Source of the DNA: Bugula neritina
Lineage: Eukaryota; Bryozoa; Gymnolaemata; Cheilostomatida; Bugulidae
Direction: 5' to 3'
Length of the DNA stretch: 64,000 nt
Assembly: GCA_964035545.1 (NCBI GenBank)
Contig: OZ037768.1
Location: 4,765,241-4,829,240 of the forward strand
In this document: one piece after another, positions 22,301 to 47,400 of the stretch
Position numbering within the stretch: the stretch's first letter is position 1
How the letters are laid out: every line of letters starts with the position of its first letter
Made by a program: the position numbers and the translations under genes
Notes under the pieces: model-generated
The model's database searches: none
Told to the model about the DNA's origin: nothing
The model's input: the letters and a program-made list of their open reading frames with translations, nothing else

Positions 22301-25300
22301 CATGGAAATGGTTGGAAACCACTGCGTTAAAAACCAGCTGTAAGTATTTTGCCAGGAGCAACAGGTCTCGGCCCTGGCTACTTGAAAATAAATAAACACC
22401 GATATATTAACCCAATTATGTTTCTGTATATAAAACTAACCATTGATTACTATTGCTATTATTAGTATTATTCTTGGTTGAACTTTTGAACTGAGCTAGG
22501 CTCCTATTTTCTACCTAGTTCCACTAAGCTGGAACGGATAGGACTTTTTCAAGATATTAGTTAATTCCAGCAAGACTTTTGATGACCTTATTTGTACTAT
22601 ATTATTATTAATATTAGTAGCATTATTATTATTGATTGTGTAATTTGCTATAATGCCCTAGTTCTATCAATAATACAAGCTCGCTCACGCAAGTTTATAA
22701 CCACCATCCATGTGAGAAAGGGAGAGGTTTTTGTTAAATCAGGACTTGTTCACATGGGGTACAGGAGCAATTATGTCTGTAGGCCTATGCTCTTCCTAAC
22801 ATCACCGATAGCCTTTACTGGGGTTCGAACCAATGATTTTGTGTTTACTAAGCAAACTCTAAAGTCTAAACCCTAAACCACGACTGCTCCCTCTAGCAGA
22901 CAATAATAGATAGCAACATTTTACTTAGCTGAGGGTCCCACAACTCCCACTAGAATCAGTCAGCATCTTGAAAAAGTACTATCATTATAAATGAATTAAA
23001 CTTTTTATGTACATGTATGTTGATTGACCCTGCCTATACCATTCGTGAATATTACACAATCAACTTACTCCTAAGCATAATATTAATACTTCATACATTA
23101 TACTTACTTTTTAAAATGGCACACTTTTCAAAGTCTCCCAATATATTAGTGTAGACACAACAAAAGGACCTTGCAAAGTCTGCTTCATGAAGAGGCTTTA
23201 TAACCAGAGTGGTGATTGAAGCAGCAGCATCTATTGTGTTAGTATAACTGTACCTGCTTGTGGTATCATTAATTTCCTTAATTTCACCATCCCTACAAGT
23301 TTATCAACACTCTAATTGCATAAGTAGAAATAGAGCTACTAGAAACATTTAATTAGACTCAATGATATTAAAAAAATTATTTATTCAACAAAATATGGTT
23401 AGCAATTTCATAGGCCTAGAAAATGCACTTTCATTTATAATATAACTAGCTATGCACGATTTGTAATTTATCAATTGTATTTATTGTATTTATTTGTATT
23501 TATTGTTTTGTCAATGTCTCTACTAACAACAGCTGTAACACAAATTGTGGAACCATAGCATACAGAGGCCTCGCTCATAGCTCTGTTAACCAAAAATGAT
23601 ACGTCTCTGCTAGCAGTAGCAGTGATGCAAATTAGTGAAACCTAATCCGGGGCAGTATATTAAATAATTTTGTTTTTTTCTTCATTACGTTTGTCAACTA
23701 CCACAACATTAGGCATCTGTTTTGACAACTTTGTCTATGCATCTCATAAATTTTTTATGTAATTATCACGTTTCATTATTAGGTTGGTATGAGAACTACA
23801 GTTCTTGCTTCTTTGAAATCTGTAAATTCCACAAAGTTCATACTAAATTATTGAAGCCACCTCTCTTCTGACACTCAATCTGCCAGAGCTTTTCACATTT
23901 ACTGGGTATTACAGTATCAACCCTCGCATTTGACAGATACGTACCAGAATTTGGAGTACCAACTAATATCTGCCACAGATGGAACAGACTTGGCTGATGT
24001 ACAAGATAATTCAGCAAGGCCTGCTTTAATTTGATCAGATGATTGAGCATTGATAACTGGGGATATACCTGTAACAATAGTATATTCCCAAAGTTGAAAA
24101 TGCACCAATCAGTTGGACAGTCTTGCTTACAAAATTCAGAATGTACCTCAAGTACCAATTGTATAAACTTTAATGTTACATTGATGTTTACAGTTGAAAA
24201 CTCTATCAACAAGTTATTTTGTACAAAAGTCATGTTTTTGCCATTTAGGTGCAGTAACAGAGAAATTTCTATAGTCTAAACTCTTTAATTGCCCTAATAA
24301 ATTATGGTTTGGAGTGTATGTTGAAAAACTTTAGAGAACAAATTCTTTAATTACAATATTATTTTCTCATCTAGAGCACATACTTTACCATTTTTATCAG
24401 GTACTATACATAATTTTATTATTACTGTGAGCCAGAAAGAGCCCTGGCCATGATTGTATTTATAAAATTTTAAAATTTGGAATAATCTAAATTTACAATT
24501 TATAATATTTTATGCAATGAGATGCACCGATTTAAAGTTCAAAAACAAATCTACATTTAACTCAAAATTTGTTTTTTTAGATATTATGTAGGTTGTCGAT
24601 TTTAATGTCAACGAAAATACTGGAACCTCAAATATACTTTAAAATCAACTTACATTTTACCGAAAATGATAGAACAGAGTAGTTTTCTACAATAGTCTTG
24701 TATGCATGTCACAATGACTAGTGTAAGTGTTAGTATAATGGTTAACATACTGATTTGCAAGTTATAGAAGCCCGAGGATCAACTCTCGTTGGGGGCAGAA
24801 CTTTTTACATTCAAACATTAACCATTAATAATGCAACAGATTATCCTCAGAAAAATAGCTAATTTAATCTCAAATTTTTAAAAAAAAGTATAAGTAGTGT
24901 TCAGCAAATTTTCACCTCCAAGAATAGAGTATCAAGAGTTTTAGTTGCAGATTTGATGAATCACTCTGGCAAGTAGAATTAAAAGCGTAGACATTAATCA
25001 AAGTTTTGTATACCTAAATGTGAAGATTTTTGTTAGGAGTGTAAGGGGTTAGTTGTCCACTACAGCCATTATAGCATAACTTTCAAAATAAATATTATAG
25101 TAGATGCAGGTTAACCTGGTTACCTTGTACTTGAGCACACTTCTCATTGTCTCCTACATTATTGCTATAAACACAGCAATATGACCTCATGAAGTCTACA
25201 GCTTCAACAGGATCTATTACTAAAGTGGATACTACAGGTCCAGATCGGTCATTGAAAATGGCTATGGTGGTTACATGGTATCTGCTTATTGAGTCATCCA

Positions 25301-28300
25301 CTGCAGAGATTCTAAATAGAGCGCCAAATACAATAATTTATGGTAAACAAATTCTTTCAACTAATTTTAAATTCATTTGTACAACATTTTAATTCTAATG
25401 TATCCTGTGCTGCAGTTATGAAAATTATTTTCTCACTCTGTACTATTCACTGGTTTATAGAGCCATGAAACGTCAGTAACTGGAGACTCAAGCTGTGAGG
25501 AAGAACATCTGTAATTTAACTTATCTCCAATTTTTACTTCTGCTGTTATTGATACTTCTGGCTTAACTGTCAAAAATGCCACCAAATAAAATTATTTAAC
25601 ATTAGTTCAACACTTTTTAAAAGGAAACATATTATTTCTTCACCAAAAGTATTAAAATTCAATAAATTAATTTTAACAAGAGATGGTTAATTTTTTGGAC
25701 ATAAAAGTTAACGAAGCTATGTTAAAAAAGAATAATCATGAGTTTAAACATTTCGTAATGCTGACAATGCTAATAAATTAAAGTAAAAAATTCAAATTAG
25801 TTGAAGTCAATACATTGAATAGTGTTTTGAACGACGTACTTAATACTCGCACAGTGAAGGTCTTGAATATAGGAGAAGTCACTCTATTCGTGGCAGAGCA
25901 AATATAAGCACCAGCCTCTGCTACAGTTACACTTTTCAGTTCTAACTTTTCACCTGCAAGCTGCGTTTAAAATAAAAAATTATATCAACAAAAAATTATA
26001 AAGTTATGCATTGCTATAACTGCATTATACTACTTGAAACAAAACTGTCTTTATATTTTAGTTACATCTACATCTCTATTATGTAATACATAGAGTTGAA
26101 TATAATGTATTAAAAACTGGAATATAGAATATAAGCATTTTGGGAACAATTGCGATCAAATAACCATGAAAATTCAACATGTTTTATTTTCTTTTAGTTT
26201 CTATACCAGTTTCTATACAACTTCTTTGACAATAAAGCATGAAATGTTAGATTAAAAATCTGCATTAAACGTACATATTATATAAAAGCACTTGTATGAA
26301 ATATCAAACATATATTTTGTAATAATGGAAGTTTACATTTGCAGACAGTGGCAAAGCGAGTCCATCTTCTCTAACCCACTCGAACCTTGGTGCAGGATGC
26401 CCAGTTACTTTACAAGTCAGTTCCGCATCACTTCCTTCATTCACTGTTAAGTCAGTTTCACCATCCACAAATTGCAGAGGCACTTTAAAGGAAAAGTACA
26501 TTCACAAAGTTCTATGTATTATTGTAAAAACTCAAAATAGCATATAATAAAAATTTACTTTCAGTTGGTATAGCTCTCTTTTCTGTTCCTACTATTTAGA
26601 CCAGCAAGCCCCAACGTCAATAAATAAATTATAGATTCTGTACACTATCTTTAAATGAATGTATAATAATGAGTGAAAAATAGCTATCATTTATAGAATA
26701 GTTTAATAAGTAATACAAAATATTTTATAAATATAGCATTATATTATATTAAAAAACTTTTGAGATAGCCCAGATATTGGGCATCATTTGTAAAAAAAAC
26801 AATATTGTATATAACCAAAGCTATAGACAGCAAAAATGTATGAGGATTATTTTTGAAAATCTACGAACTTCTTTGCGAAGTCAAGCAGCACTGTAGGTAT
26901 TTTGAGATGCACCGTCTTTAAACTTAACCCAGCATCTTTGACTCTCTGATTTATCAGCAGAAAATATTGGATATATTTTAAAAGAGCTTGCCTAAGCTAG
27001 TTGTGAAACTGAGAAAACAGATTCAATAATTGATTGAGCATATGTAATAGCAAATTGCAAATATTTATTTGTAATTGAGGCATCATTGTTTGAAATCATT
27101 TGAAACATTATTATAAATAACCATCATAAGATGTCTACAGTTGGAAAATATTGAAAAGTTGAATTATAAATAAGGAACTCAAATTGTACAATACAATATT
27201 ACTATGATAATTAAAATTTGGCTGAGGTTTTTCTGTTCAGCAAATTAAATGGAGTGGAAGGCAACTTCTTTTCCCAGTAGCTGCTAGTAAAGAGAGTTAA
27301 TTTCAGTTGATATGTTTTTATAGTATATCTATAGAAAGGGATGACTACAGTATCAAGTGCATCTACAAAACACTACCTCTCTTCAAAAGAAAACAACCTA
27401 CTCATACATAAGTCAGGCTGAATCTTTTTCGATCAGGTTGAGTCGAGCCTGGCTTACCTGTTTTATAACATAATATAATTTATATGCACACAAAGTTTAT
27501 CCAAAAACATATAAAACATATAATCAACGTGGTTGATATAACATAATGTCACTAATATTGTGCTAACAGCCACACATGGCCTTATTTCCGTTCCCAAATC
27601 ATGAAATTATTATTATTTAGTGTTGGATATAGGTATTATTTGCAAACTACTAGAATCAAAGTTAAATATGAGAGACTTCAAATCACATCTTACCTGTTCT
27701 AAATTAAACCCTTACATGCATGTATGCCATAAATTCAGAAAATACCACAGTTGTAAAATTGTGCTAAATGATATTTCACAGTTGCTAAAGCTCAATAAAT
27801 CGTGTCACAGTATATACTTGAATTCATATAACTGTAGGTCAAACTCCATACAGGGGTTTTCAAAAGTACCCAAATTTGAAACAAAGATGTCATGAAATAA
27901 ATATGTGAATGAGTAGCATAAAACGTTTTAAATGATATTGGATAATAATTAATACTTCACTTACCCACAATAGATATTTCAATGCTATCGTGTATACGTG
28001 TATGTATCATGTTGTTATCAATGCCTTCATGAACAGTGAACACTTCACATTGGAACCATACTTTTTGACTATCTGAGTTGCTATAATAAGAAGATGGTAA
28101 TTGGTCCACTATGAGACTCACACTACCATCATCGGGGCTATTTTGAGGAATGTTTTCAGGAATAGCTTTAAAAGCCGGCTCTGTTTGACCATTGTAATAA
28201 ATGTACGAAGATGATGCTGGTGAACCAGAACTCCATCTCACCTACAAAAGAATAAAACTGACAAATATAAAAGAACTAATGTTGAACAAAGCAAAGGTAT

Positions 28301-28545
28301 CAAATTTAATGGGAAATTTGCAAATAAACATTTACTGACCTCTCCATATGTATATGTAAAATCAGCATTTACATAGAAACACGTAATATTAAAAGGGGTT
28401 TCAGGAAAGATGTCATATGTGTTGCTTTCAGCATTAAAAGCAGCTGTAGTAGTAATATTAGCCATATCATAATCAACATTCTCGAATGCTGTCACTCCCA
28501 GAACTAACAGCTGATTGATAAGAAAGCCAAACAGCCAGACCTCCA
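19370..28545 (-). CDS. Ig-superfamily surface protein, paralogue C, five Ig-like domains, probable GPI anchor
   Basis: Minus-strand coding exons: 28545-28340, 28241-27965, 26482-26337, 25960-25840, 25566-25437, 25311-25124, 24068-23945, 23292-23108, 21464-21451, 20919-20767, 20174-19871, 19476-19370; with a split ATG (A from a 5' exon ending at 29076) this gives 651 aa. Order and intron phases equal those of gene B. Signal peptide MEVWLFGFLINQLLVLGV; domain 1 FNITCFYVN, VRWSSG, VWFQCEV; domain 2 AELTCKVTG, FEWVRED; domain 3 LNYRCSS, VSWLYK, YCCVYSN; domain 4 AELSCTS, ISWYSK, FCCVYTN; domain 5 FNVTCSYKN, VQWTAVS, ITYRCSV; C-terminal hydrophobic GPI-like signal. It has one extra codon in domain 3 and two in the stalk relative to B. 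The first donor is GTCAGT, less usual. Introns hold a tRNA-derived SINE and a retrotransposon scrap. Function unknown; adhesion or self-recognition is inference. Confidence 0.85.
21451..21464 (-). other. 14-base microexon of Ig gene C
   Basis: Same length, phase and splice sites as the microexon of gene B: acceptor TAATTTAG, donor GTAAGG, adding KTYSM. Without it, exon 23292-23108 (ending phase 1) cannot join exon 20919-20767 (phase 0) in frame. Confidence 0.72.
22515..22585 (-). mobile_element. Scrap of a non-LTR retrotransposon 3' end
   Basis: Read on the minus strand it encodes KVLLELTNILKKSYPFQLSG with a stop soon after, matching the terminal part of the relic at 62800-63160 (ISSHLEKSSIHPSLVELG). 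Only the tail remains. Confidence 0.45.
22677..22892 (-). mobile_element. tRNA-derived SINE, copy 1
   Basis: Minus strand: a tRNA-like head with an A-box-like segment (GTGGTTTAGGGT) and a textbook B box (GGTTCGAACCC), then a body with GGTGATGTTAGGAAGAGCAT and a tail ending TATAAACTTGCGTGAGCGAG. The same head, body and tail, more diverged, occur at 31451-31646 on the plus strand. Not a tRNA gene: the acceptor stem does not close. Located in an intron of Ig gene C. Confidence 0.75.
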
Positions 28546-29075
28546 CTGTAACATAAGAAGGATAGTTACAACATACTTGTAAGTAAGCATGGCAGGACAA
28601 GAATAATTACTCTTAATAAATTAACATAATAATTGTAATACTAATATACATAGAAATGTTGGAGCCTCTTAAGCAATGAGTATGACATGTGGGGAATTTT
28701 GTTTTATTTAATCCCTTTAATAAAGTTATCAATTTAAAACGACCACAATCTATATTATATATACCATTGCATTTACTATGGTTTATGCCATTAAAAGGCC
28801 ACATCAAATTTTTAAACTTCATCTTACATTTTCCAATACAATTTATACTTATAGCTGAGATATACATTAAATTTAATTTTAAAGAAGAATCGAAACAGGT
28901 AGTTTCTTAGTGTTAAACAAAGGTCTACAATATTATTATTAATATTAATAATAAATTGATTTTAGAATTTAACTAGTAGTAGTTGAAAATTGACAATAAC
29001 TGCTAACAATAATAGTAATACTAATAGTAATACTAATAGTAATTAATTTGAAAGAGCAATTTCACACGAACTCAC

Positions 29076-29280
29076 TGGTAAAGTGCCTCTTTGCACCACG
29101 AGTTCTAAAGAGCTAAAATATGCAAACCTAAAACTAATTTTTAGTCCATACTTAGAATCGTCCTCGTGACTATTATATTTAGTCTTGGACTTCAACTAAT
29201 AGACAGATGTCCAAGAAATGCAAAGCAGACGACATTTTATGAAGCGTTCGCGCATGCTTTTGTTTTTAATATTGAAAGTG
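29076..29280 (-). promoter_or_regulatory. 5' exon and promoter block of Ig gene C
   Basis: A donor (CCA then GTGAGTTCG) at 29076 matches that of gene B and can supply the A of the split ATG. Upstream, 29218-29262 (minus strand) carries AAAAGCATGCGCGAACGC and then ATGTCGTCTGCT, the block shared with genes A and B. Confidence 0.5.
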
Positions 29281-30059
29281 GGAGCTAGTATGTAGATAGT
29301 TCTTATTATCGCCTTACAATATCAGTGTACACAGATCGTAAATGTAATGACCATGTTATAGTCACTTAGTGCAGTGTTTGTACACACATCATTGTTCAAA
29401 ATCCAAGACTGCTAGATTCCTGCACTCAATCACTCCGAGTTTCGTGCTGCATCAAACGATTTTCACTCGTAGACTTCCGCCATGCAATGCCATCGTAGTT
29501 GTTTTCTTAATATAAAAAAGAAGATAACTCTTTGTGTAGCAAATCTTGCAATTGAGCTTTTACACTTGCAGTGGCTTTACCACTGCAATATTTTAGGTCA
29601 ATTACTACCCCCACAGCTTTACCCAAGGCACTGTAGGAGTAAGTGAATTTTATTATATTTTGCTGCCATTGTAGCATTATTTTTGTACAAGCCAATTGTA
29701 TCTTCAAATATTGATAGGGAAATCTTTTGGCATGAAATGAGAGTTAGAGCAAATTTATGGAAAAATAATGATTCAAATTTATGAAGGTAATAGATATATC
29801 AGATATCAACTTCTAACTACAGTTATAGACCGTATGTTATTTTCAACTATCTATAGATGTAAGCAGTTAAAATGTTTTTATTCTTTTTTTGGTATACATA
29901 TAGCACACAACCAAGTTTATTAGCCATCTAAAGTGCTTGATTGAGATTAACACCTTCAAATTTGTTCAAATATAGTGTATGTTTATAATAATTAGATTCT
30001 AAGAGCCTTTCACATTCAGAGCATAAATTCGTTGACTCAATAGAACATGTTTTTACACA
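29281..30059. other. Intergenic sequence upstream of Ig gene C
   Basis: No exon recognised. It lies between the gene C promoter block and the ARMC10 relic, the place where a full duplicate of the ARMC10-like gene would be expected. I could not see its other exons. Confidence 0.5.
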
Positions 30060-30240
30060 GATGAGCTACACCAGCTATTTAATACTTTGCACAAAATAAA
30101 AATGAAAATCTTACTAACTTCTATTTTATAACAGCCAGTGCTGTTCATTTATTTTTAGAAATCTGAATATAAAATAGCACAAATATTTCCTAAATCAATG
30201 CAAATATTTACATTAATTTTATCCTATAATTCTCGAATAG
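30060..30240 (+). pseudogene. Relic of the ARMC10-like gene: end of last exon and 3' UTR
   Basis: Aligns over about 180 bases with 9502-9690. The coding part (DELHQLFNTLHK) corresponds to DELNQLSNTLYK of the intact protein, and the 3' UTR shares AGAAATCTGAATATA and ACATTAATTTTAT. Upstream exons are not detectable, and small indels break the frame. It abuts the 3' end of QARS, so the ancestral block carried both genes convergently. Confidence 0.75.
30150..30155 (-). terminator. Candidate poly(A) signal of QARS
   Basis: AATAAA on the minus strand about 115 bases after the QARS stop codon. It lies inside the ARMC10 relic, so the signal may have been recruited from that sequence. Confidence 0.4.
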
Positions 30241-30269
30241 AAATGAAGAACAACTGGTTTTTAATATAT

Positions 30270-42444
<12,175 letters not shown>

Positions 42445-44463
42445 TTTTAGAAGAAAAAACAAATCAAAATACTTCTCTTTATTGCAGCTTTAAACTATTG
42501 TTTACAGTTTATTTTTTAGTTTCAGTTTGACTTTGTTTTCAAAGTTGTTTCATCATCTTCAACTTACACGTTCCCACGTTTGAAATCACGTCCAAACAGA
42601 TCCGTAGAGCGTGGCGGCCCCTCAATAAGTCGGTAATTGTTCTATAACATTGTAGTTAATTTTACGGATTTCATATACTCTTCGCAGCGTGGCTATAATA
42701 ATAAAGACCTTTGAATAGCGGACGTTCATGAAAAGCCGACACAGTAGTTCTACAGCGGTTCTCCCTTTATGCGGACAGCCTCCGTTACTCCCTCCTTTCT
42801 CAACAGTTCACAATAACCTTATAATTTTGGACAAAGCTGGTGGAGTGCTCATTAGAACACGTTTGATTTTAACATCACAGTTGAATTGAGTAAACACCGT
42901 TAATAAATAAATGTAATTGTTAATTTTTATTTTCAAATCCATACCCGCTTTCACTCAAGAGTCTGTGATAGTCAATGTCATAGTGTAAAACTTCCTGCGA
43001 GTGTTCCGCTATCAGTATCTTAATCTAAATCCTAGTAGTAGTCGAGGAATTGATTGAACTAAAAGAAGAAAGTTAGAGTAAAAGCCACCAGACAAATCAC
43101 AAACTCAAGCAAAAAGTTTTCAACTGTAAGTATCGGGTGACACCATAAACATTATTCATATTGGAATGGAATTTCAATAACAATTTGATGTTGTCGACGT
43201 CGTTGCGGTTGTGAGACTGAGCAAGACTAAAATAAAAATATCACTCTGATTATCACTTACTGTTAGAATGTTGAAATGAAAGCTATTTTTGTAAAAAAAA
43301 CTTTTTTGTTTTAAACTAATTTAAAAATTAAATTTCAGGTCAACAATAATCAATAATGGTTATTTCTATGAGTATGATCATCAGATCATGATGATGATGT
43401 AAAATTTGTATTATAATTATTAATAAAATTTGAATCTAAATCAAAATGTAACACTAACAGTAATTGTAAATGTAAAATGTTTTTGTTAATTTTCTGGTAT
43501 TCATAATTCATTCTGATATTGATAATCGTAGTGACAATTGATATCATACTCAATAATTGAGTGATATTCATGATGAATAATGATAGTTAAGATAATTTTA
43601 TAAACATAAGTATTATTATTGATAAATTGTAAATAAGGCATAAGCTCGTGATGATAACTGCGAAATCAATTTCAAAGTAAAATTGATTAAGAATTAAAAT
43701 GTAGCAAATGCCCATCTTTAAGAGCGAGTCTAAAAGTAAAAGCAAGCTAAAACTGGTAACTAACAGTAACTTCATAACACTAACTGTGGGTGAAGTTTAA
43801 TAATAGCATGATTATAGATCAAATAAATATTATTTATTGATAATCCGTAAAATATGACTAGCCTAAGATCAATCATTACCTGTCATAATTGTCAGTATCA
43901 CTAAATTAATAAACATGATAGTGATACTGATTATATTATTATACTTATAGTTAATATTTAGTGGTAGTTTAACATATTGCTACAAATATGTTTCTTACAT
44001 GTACTTATAGGCAACAATCTAAAATAAAATACACACTGATATTAGATAAAAGCATCATTTGTGTTATTGTATAACAATGATTAGATTACCGATCAGCTTT
44101 TAAAGGTTGTGGAATTTGGTATCTCATCAAGATTAGTGTCAGCATGACTAAAGCTGAGGAAAGTATTAATAATTATACAGCTAGCAATAAAAGTGATTAG
44201 TGGTGAAAGTTACAAAAGCATGTAATAATTATAAAATACTATAGATTTTTTTATTTTCAAACTAAATGAAAATCTTAATAGGGTAAACTATCAAATTTTA
44301 AAAGTCAAAACTTTGTCTATTTATTTAATGAATAACTTAATTTTTAAAATTGTAGTACCCAATATATAGATTTGTAACTAATTGTTCTTTTTCGCTCTTC
44401 AAGAGGCTTTTTGGCAAATTTTTGGTAATTTGATGGCCTGCTTATTTTAGTCGTAGAAGATAA
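42445..44463. other. Intergenic region between the divergent QARS and BCL2-like genes
   Basis: The promoter of QARS is expected just right of 42444; 42560-42640 is locally GC-rich (GTAGAGCGTGGCGGCCCC). The rest (about 43300-44250) is AT-rich simple-sequence DNA. A possible acceptor at 44450 (TTATTTTAG) just before the BCL2-like ATG suggests a 5' UTR intron. No other gene seen. Confidence 0.5.
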
Positions 44464-47400
44464 ATGGTCATGGTGTATGACAGACCAGACAAAATCAGCC
44501 CAAACAGTTACAAATACAATTGTAGTATGGAAGTAGAAGAAATTGTTAGAGATTACACAGCATACAGGTTAAGACAAGCTGGATTCAACAACTGGCGTGA
44601 AGAGCCTACCGAGCACCCTTCTCCTCCACTCCGAACAATCCGGTTATTAGGTCAACAATTTGAACTAGCATACAATAATGCTTTTGATGATATGACTCAA
44701 AATATAGATGTCAGTGGGCCACAGGCGCAAGAAGCATTCACTGGCATATGTACAGTTTTATTCGAGAATGGTATACAGTGGGGAAGAATTGTTGGATTAT
44801 TAGTCTTTGCTGTAAAACTTTCACTAAAAGCTATGGAGAATGATATGCCTAATCGAGTGGATCATATTGTACAATGGACTACAAATCATTTACAGTCTGA
44901 CAGATTTGCTCGTTGGATAACAGAAAATGGAGGCTGGGTTAGTATTAATTATACCTACTAGTACCTTGGCATAATATCTTTAGTTGTGAGTGCTTTCGTG
45001 CTGAGATGGTAACTAGAGCTATTCTTTCACACGTAGCACTTTATTTGTTGTGTTGTCAAATATCTTAATTCTATGTCTTTCTGTCTTGCTTTCAACCCTA
45101 TAATTGAGACACCGCCATTATGCACTAACAGTAGATTTCAACCGGTGATTTAGTATTAATCTACACTGTGATTCAAGGCTAAACTAACTCACCTTCGGTC
45201 ATTATAATTTCCATGCAGTATAGTCAAGCTTTCACACCAGTCTATATTCCTGTTAATTCTTTCTGCTCCCTTGAAATAAGCTACAAGTATGTGTCTAAAA
45301 ATTCGGTAGTGGTGGGTATAAAACAACAAATATTTGAGGGAAACATCAAGCTTAGCACAGCTCATGAAGTATCACATGTTGGCAATAAACTCTTTAGGAA
45401 CTGTTCTCTAAGTGTTGTCTAGTGTGACTTTCAACCCAGGGTTCCAGTTTCAACAGGAACTAACTCTCAGTTAATGAAAGCTTATATTTTGGGATCTAAT
45501 GATAAGTTGTGAATGGTTTCTCTATTTACTATGTTATGTACACTAAAGTGGCCTGCTGATGCCTATATAAATACATTCATTACTAGTAGTCTGGCACAGC
45601 TACTACCAGTTAGTAGTTACAGGCTACAACCAGTCACTCTATCATAATGATCATTTCCAGTGGGTTATGGGTCATCTTTCTTATCTTCAGTTCCGCTCAT
45701 GTGATTTAGTCCATGACATTCTCATCATTCTTCAAACCTCATCATTAATGAATGAAATTTAGCTGTCTTTGTTGTATTGATCATTGAGTAAGATATGGGA
45801 AAATTGCCAACAGCTGCTGTATTTAGAATGTTCGTGCGTAACGTCATGCATGCAATCCTTTAACAGCTACCTGTTCTCATTTCTAAGGCTGTTAGCCTTC
45901 TGAATTATCCAATAACATATGTGTTGAAACCCAGACTGCTTATTAGAATTTGTGTAGTTATTGCTTTTCTATTTCATAATTCTTAAACCTTACTATCTTC
46001 TTCTTTGTCTTCAAAATTCAACAACAATTTGTTTATCATTGTTTCTTCCATTTCTCTACATCCACAGCTGTACACTTCTCAGCACCTGCTCTTGTAGTTA
46101 TTGTCTCTGCTAAATAGTATTTAGAGTGCAGCTGTCACTCTTAATACTTTTACTTTAACAACAAATACCCTAGCTCGGAATGCTAGGTACTGAAATGAGC
46201 CTTGCTCTCAAAGCACAAGTATGTATTAACGAAGTTTAATACCAACAAATTCACTATAACCAGTCTGCTCTTAAATCAGTGAATAATCAAAATTTGTTAT
46301 ATACTGCTTGAAATAATTTGATTTATAACATTAAATAAATTTAAAGCTATATATATATGAAACAGATATTGTAATTAGTAGATTGAAAGATTTTTTTTTT
46401 TAAATTTCTACGCCATCCATCAACTCAGATAGAATCTCTCATTTCATAGTTGCAGCTGTTTATTTTACAGCCTACAGTCTTATTATTTGAAATAAACAAA
46501 GCTTCAGTTAGTCGATAGATTTGATACTGGTGACTAGACCATCACAGCTCAATAATCTAGTTTTCATCAATAAGCTACTTGCTACACAATCAAGCAGGGT
46601 TGGGGTCAATTACATGTAAATGTAATTAATTACAATTACAATTACATAAAGATTTGTCAATTACAATTACAATTATAATTACAGTTAAAAATAAATGTAA
46701 TTAATTACAATTACAATTACATGGCAATGTAATTAATTACAATTACAATTACTTTTGTTCTCACAAAGAATAAATAGAAGTCACTTCTAGGGTCCAACTA
46801 CCAGGGGCAGTGTGAGTGTTGACAGTAGTGAACCTCTTTTGTTTTCCACGGTGATACTATTATGCCATTCCATACCAAATCAACCAACTTTCAAGGGGTT
46901 CTACGTCTTTGTGTCTCAGATTTTGCTCATATTTACACTAAATGGACCTACACATGTTCAGATTACCATTCGTGAATATTTCTGGCCTGACACAAAAACA
47001 TTTTAAGAAATTACTACTTTGGTGAACAAAGGTTGGAAAATATTTTGAGGAAAATTTGTGATTTATACTTTTAGACCAATTTATAAGTAATTTAAAATTT
47101 GATTAGGCGAGTATTTGAAATTTTTCAAAATTTACAAAGATTTGTTCATATTCAATGACTTTGCATATATGCACACAAAGTATTCTGTAATATGTGTTGC
47201 TACTAGTGCAAATTGATAGGTATTATCAAATCACAGAGCAAATTTTTTAGGCTCAGTCTAGAAAAATGATTGAGATATAGACATTTATAGATTAGTCTAA
47301 AAGAAGAAATCACAAATTTTCCTCAAAATGTTTCTCAACCTTTGTCCACAAAAGTAGTCAGTTTTCAAAAAAATTTGTGTCAGGTCAGAAATACTGAAGA

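Noticed and set aside
22800-22892. Functional tRNA gene
   Set aside because: Has A and B boxes but no closing acceptor stem, and is continuous with a body and tail shared with a second copy; a SINE head.
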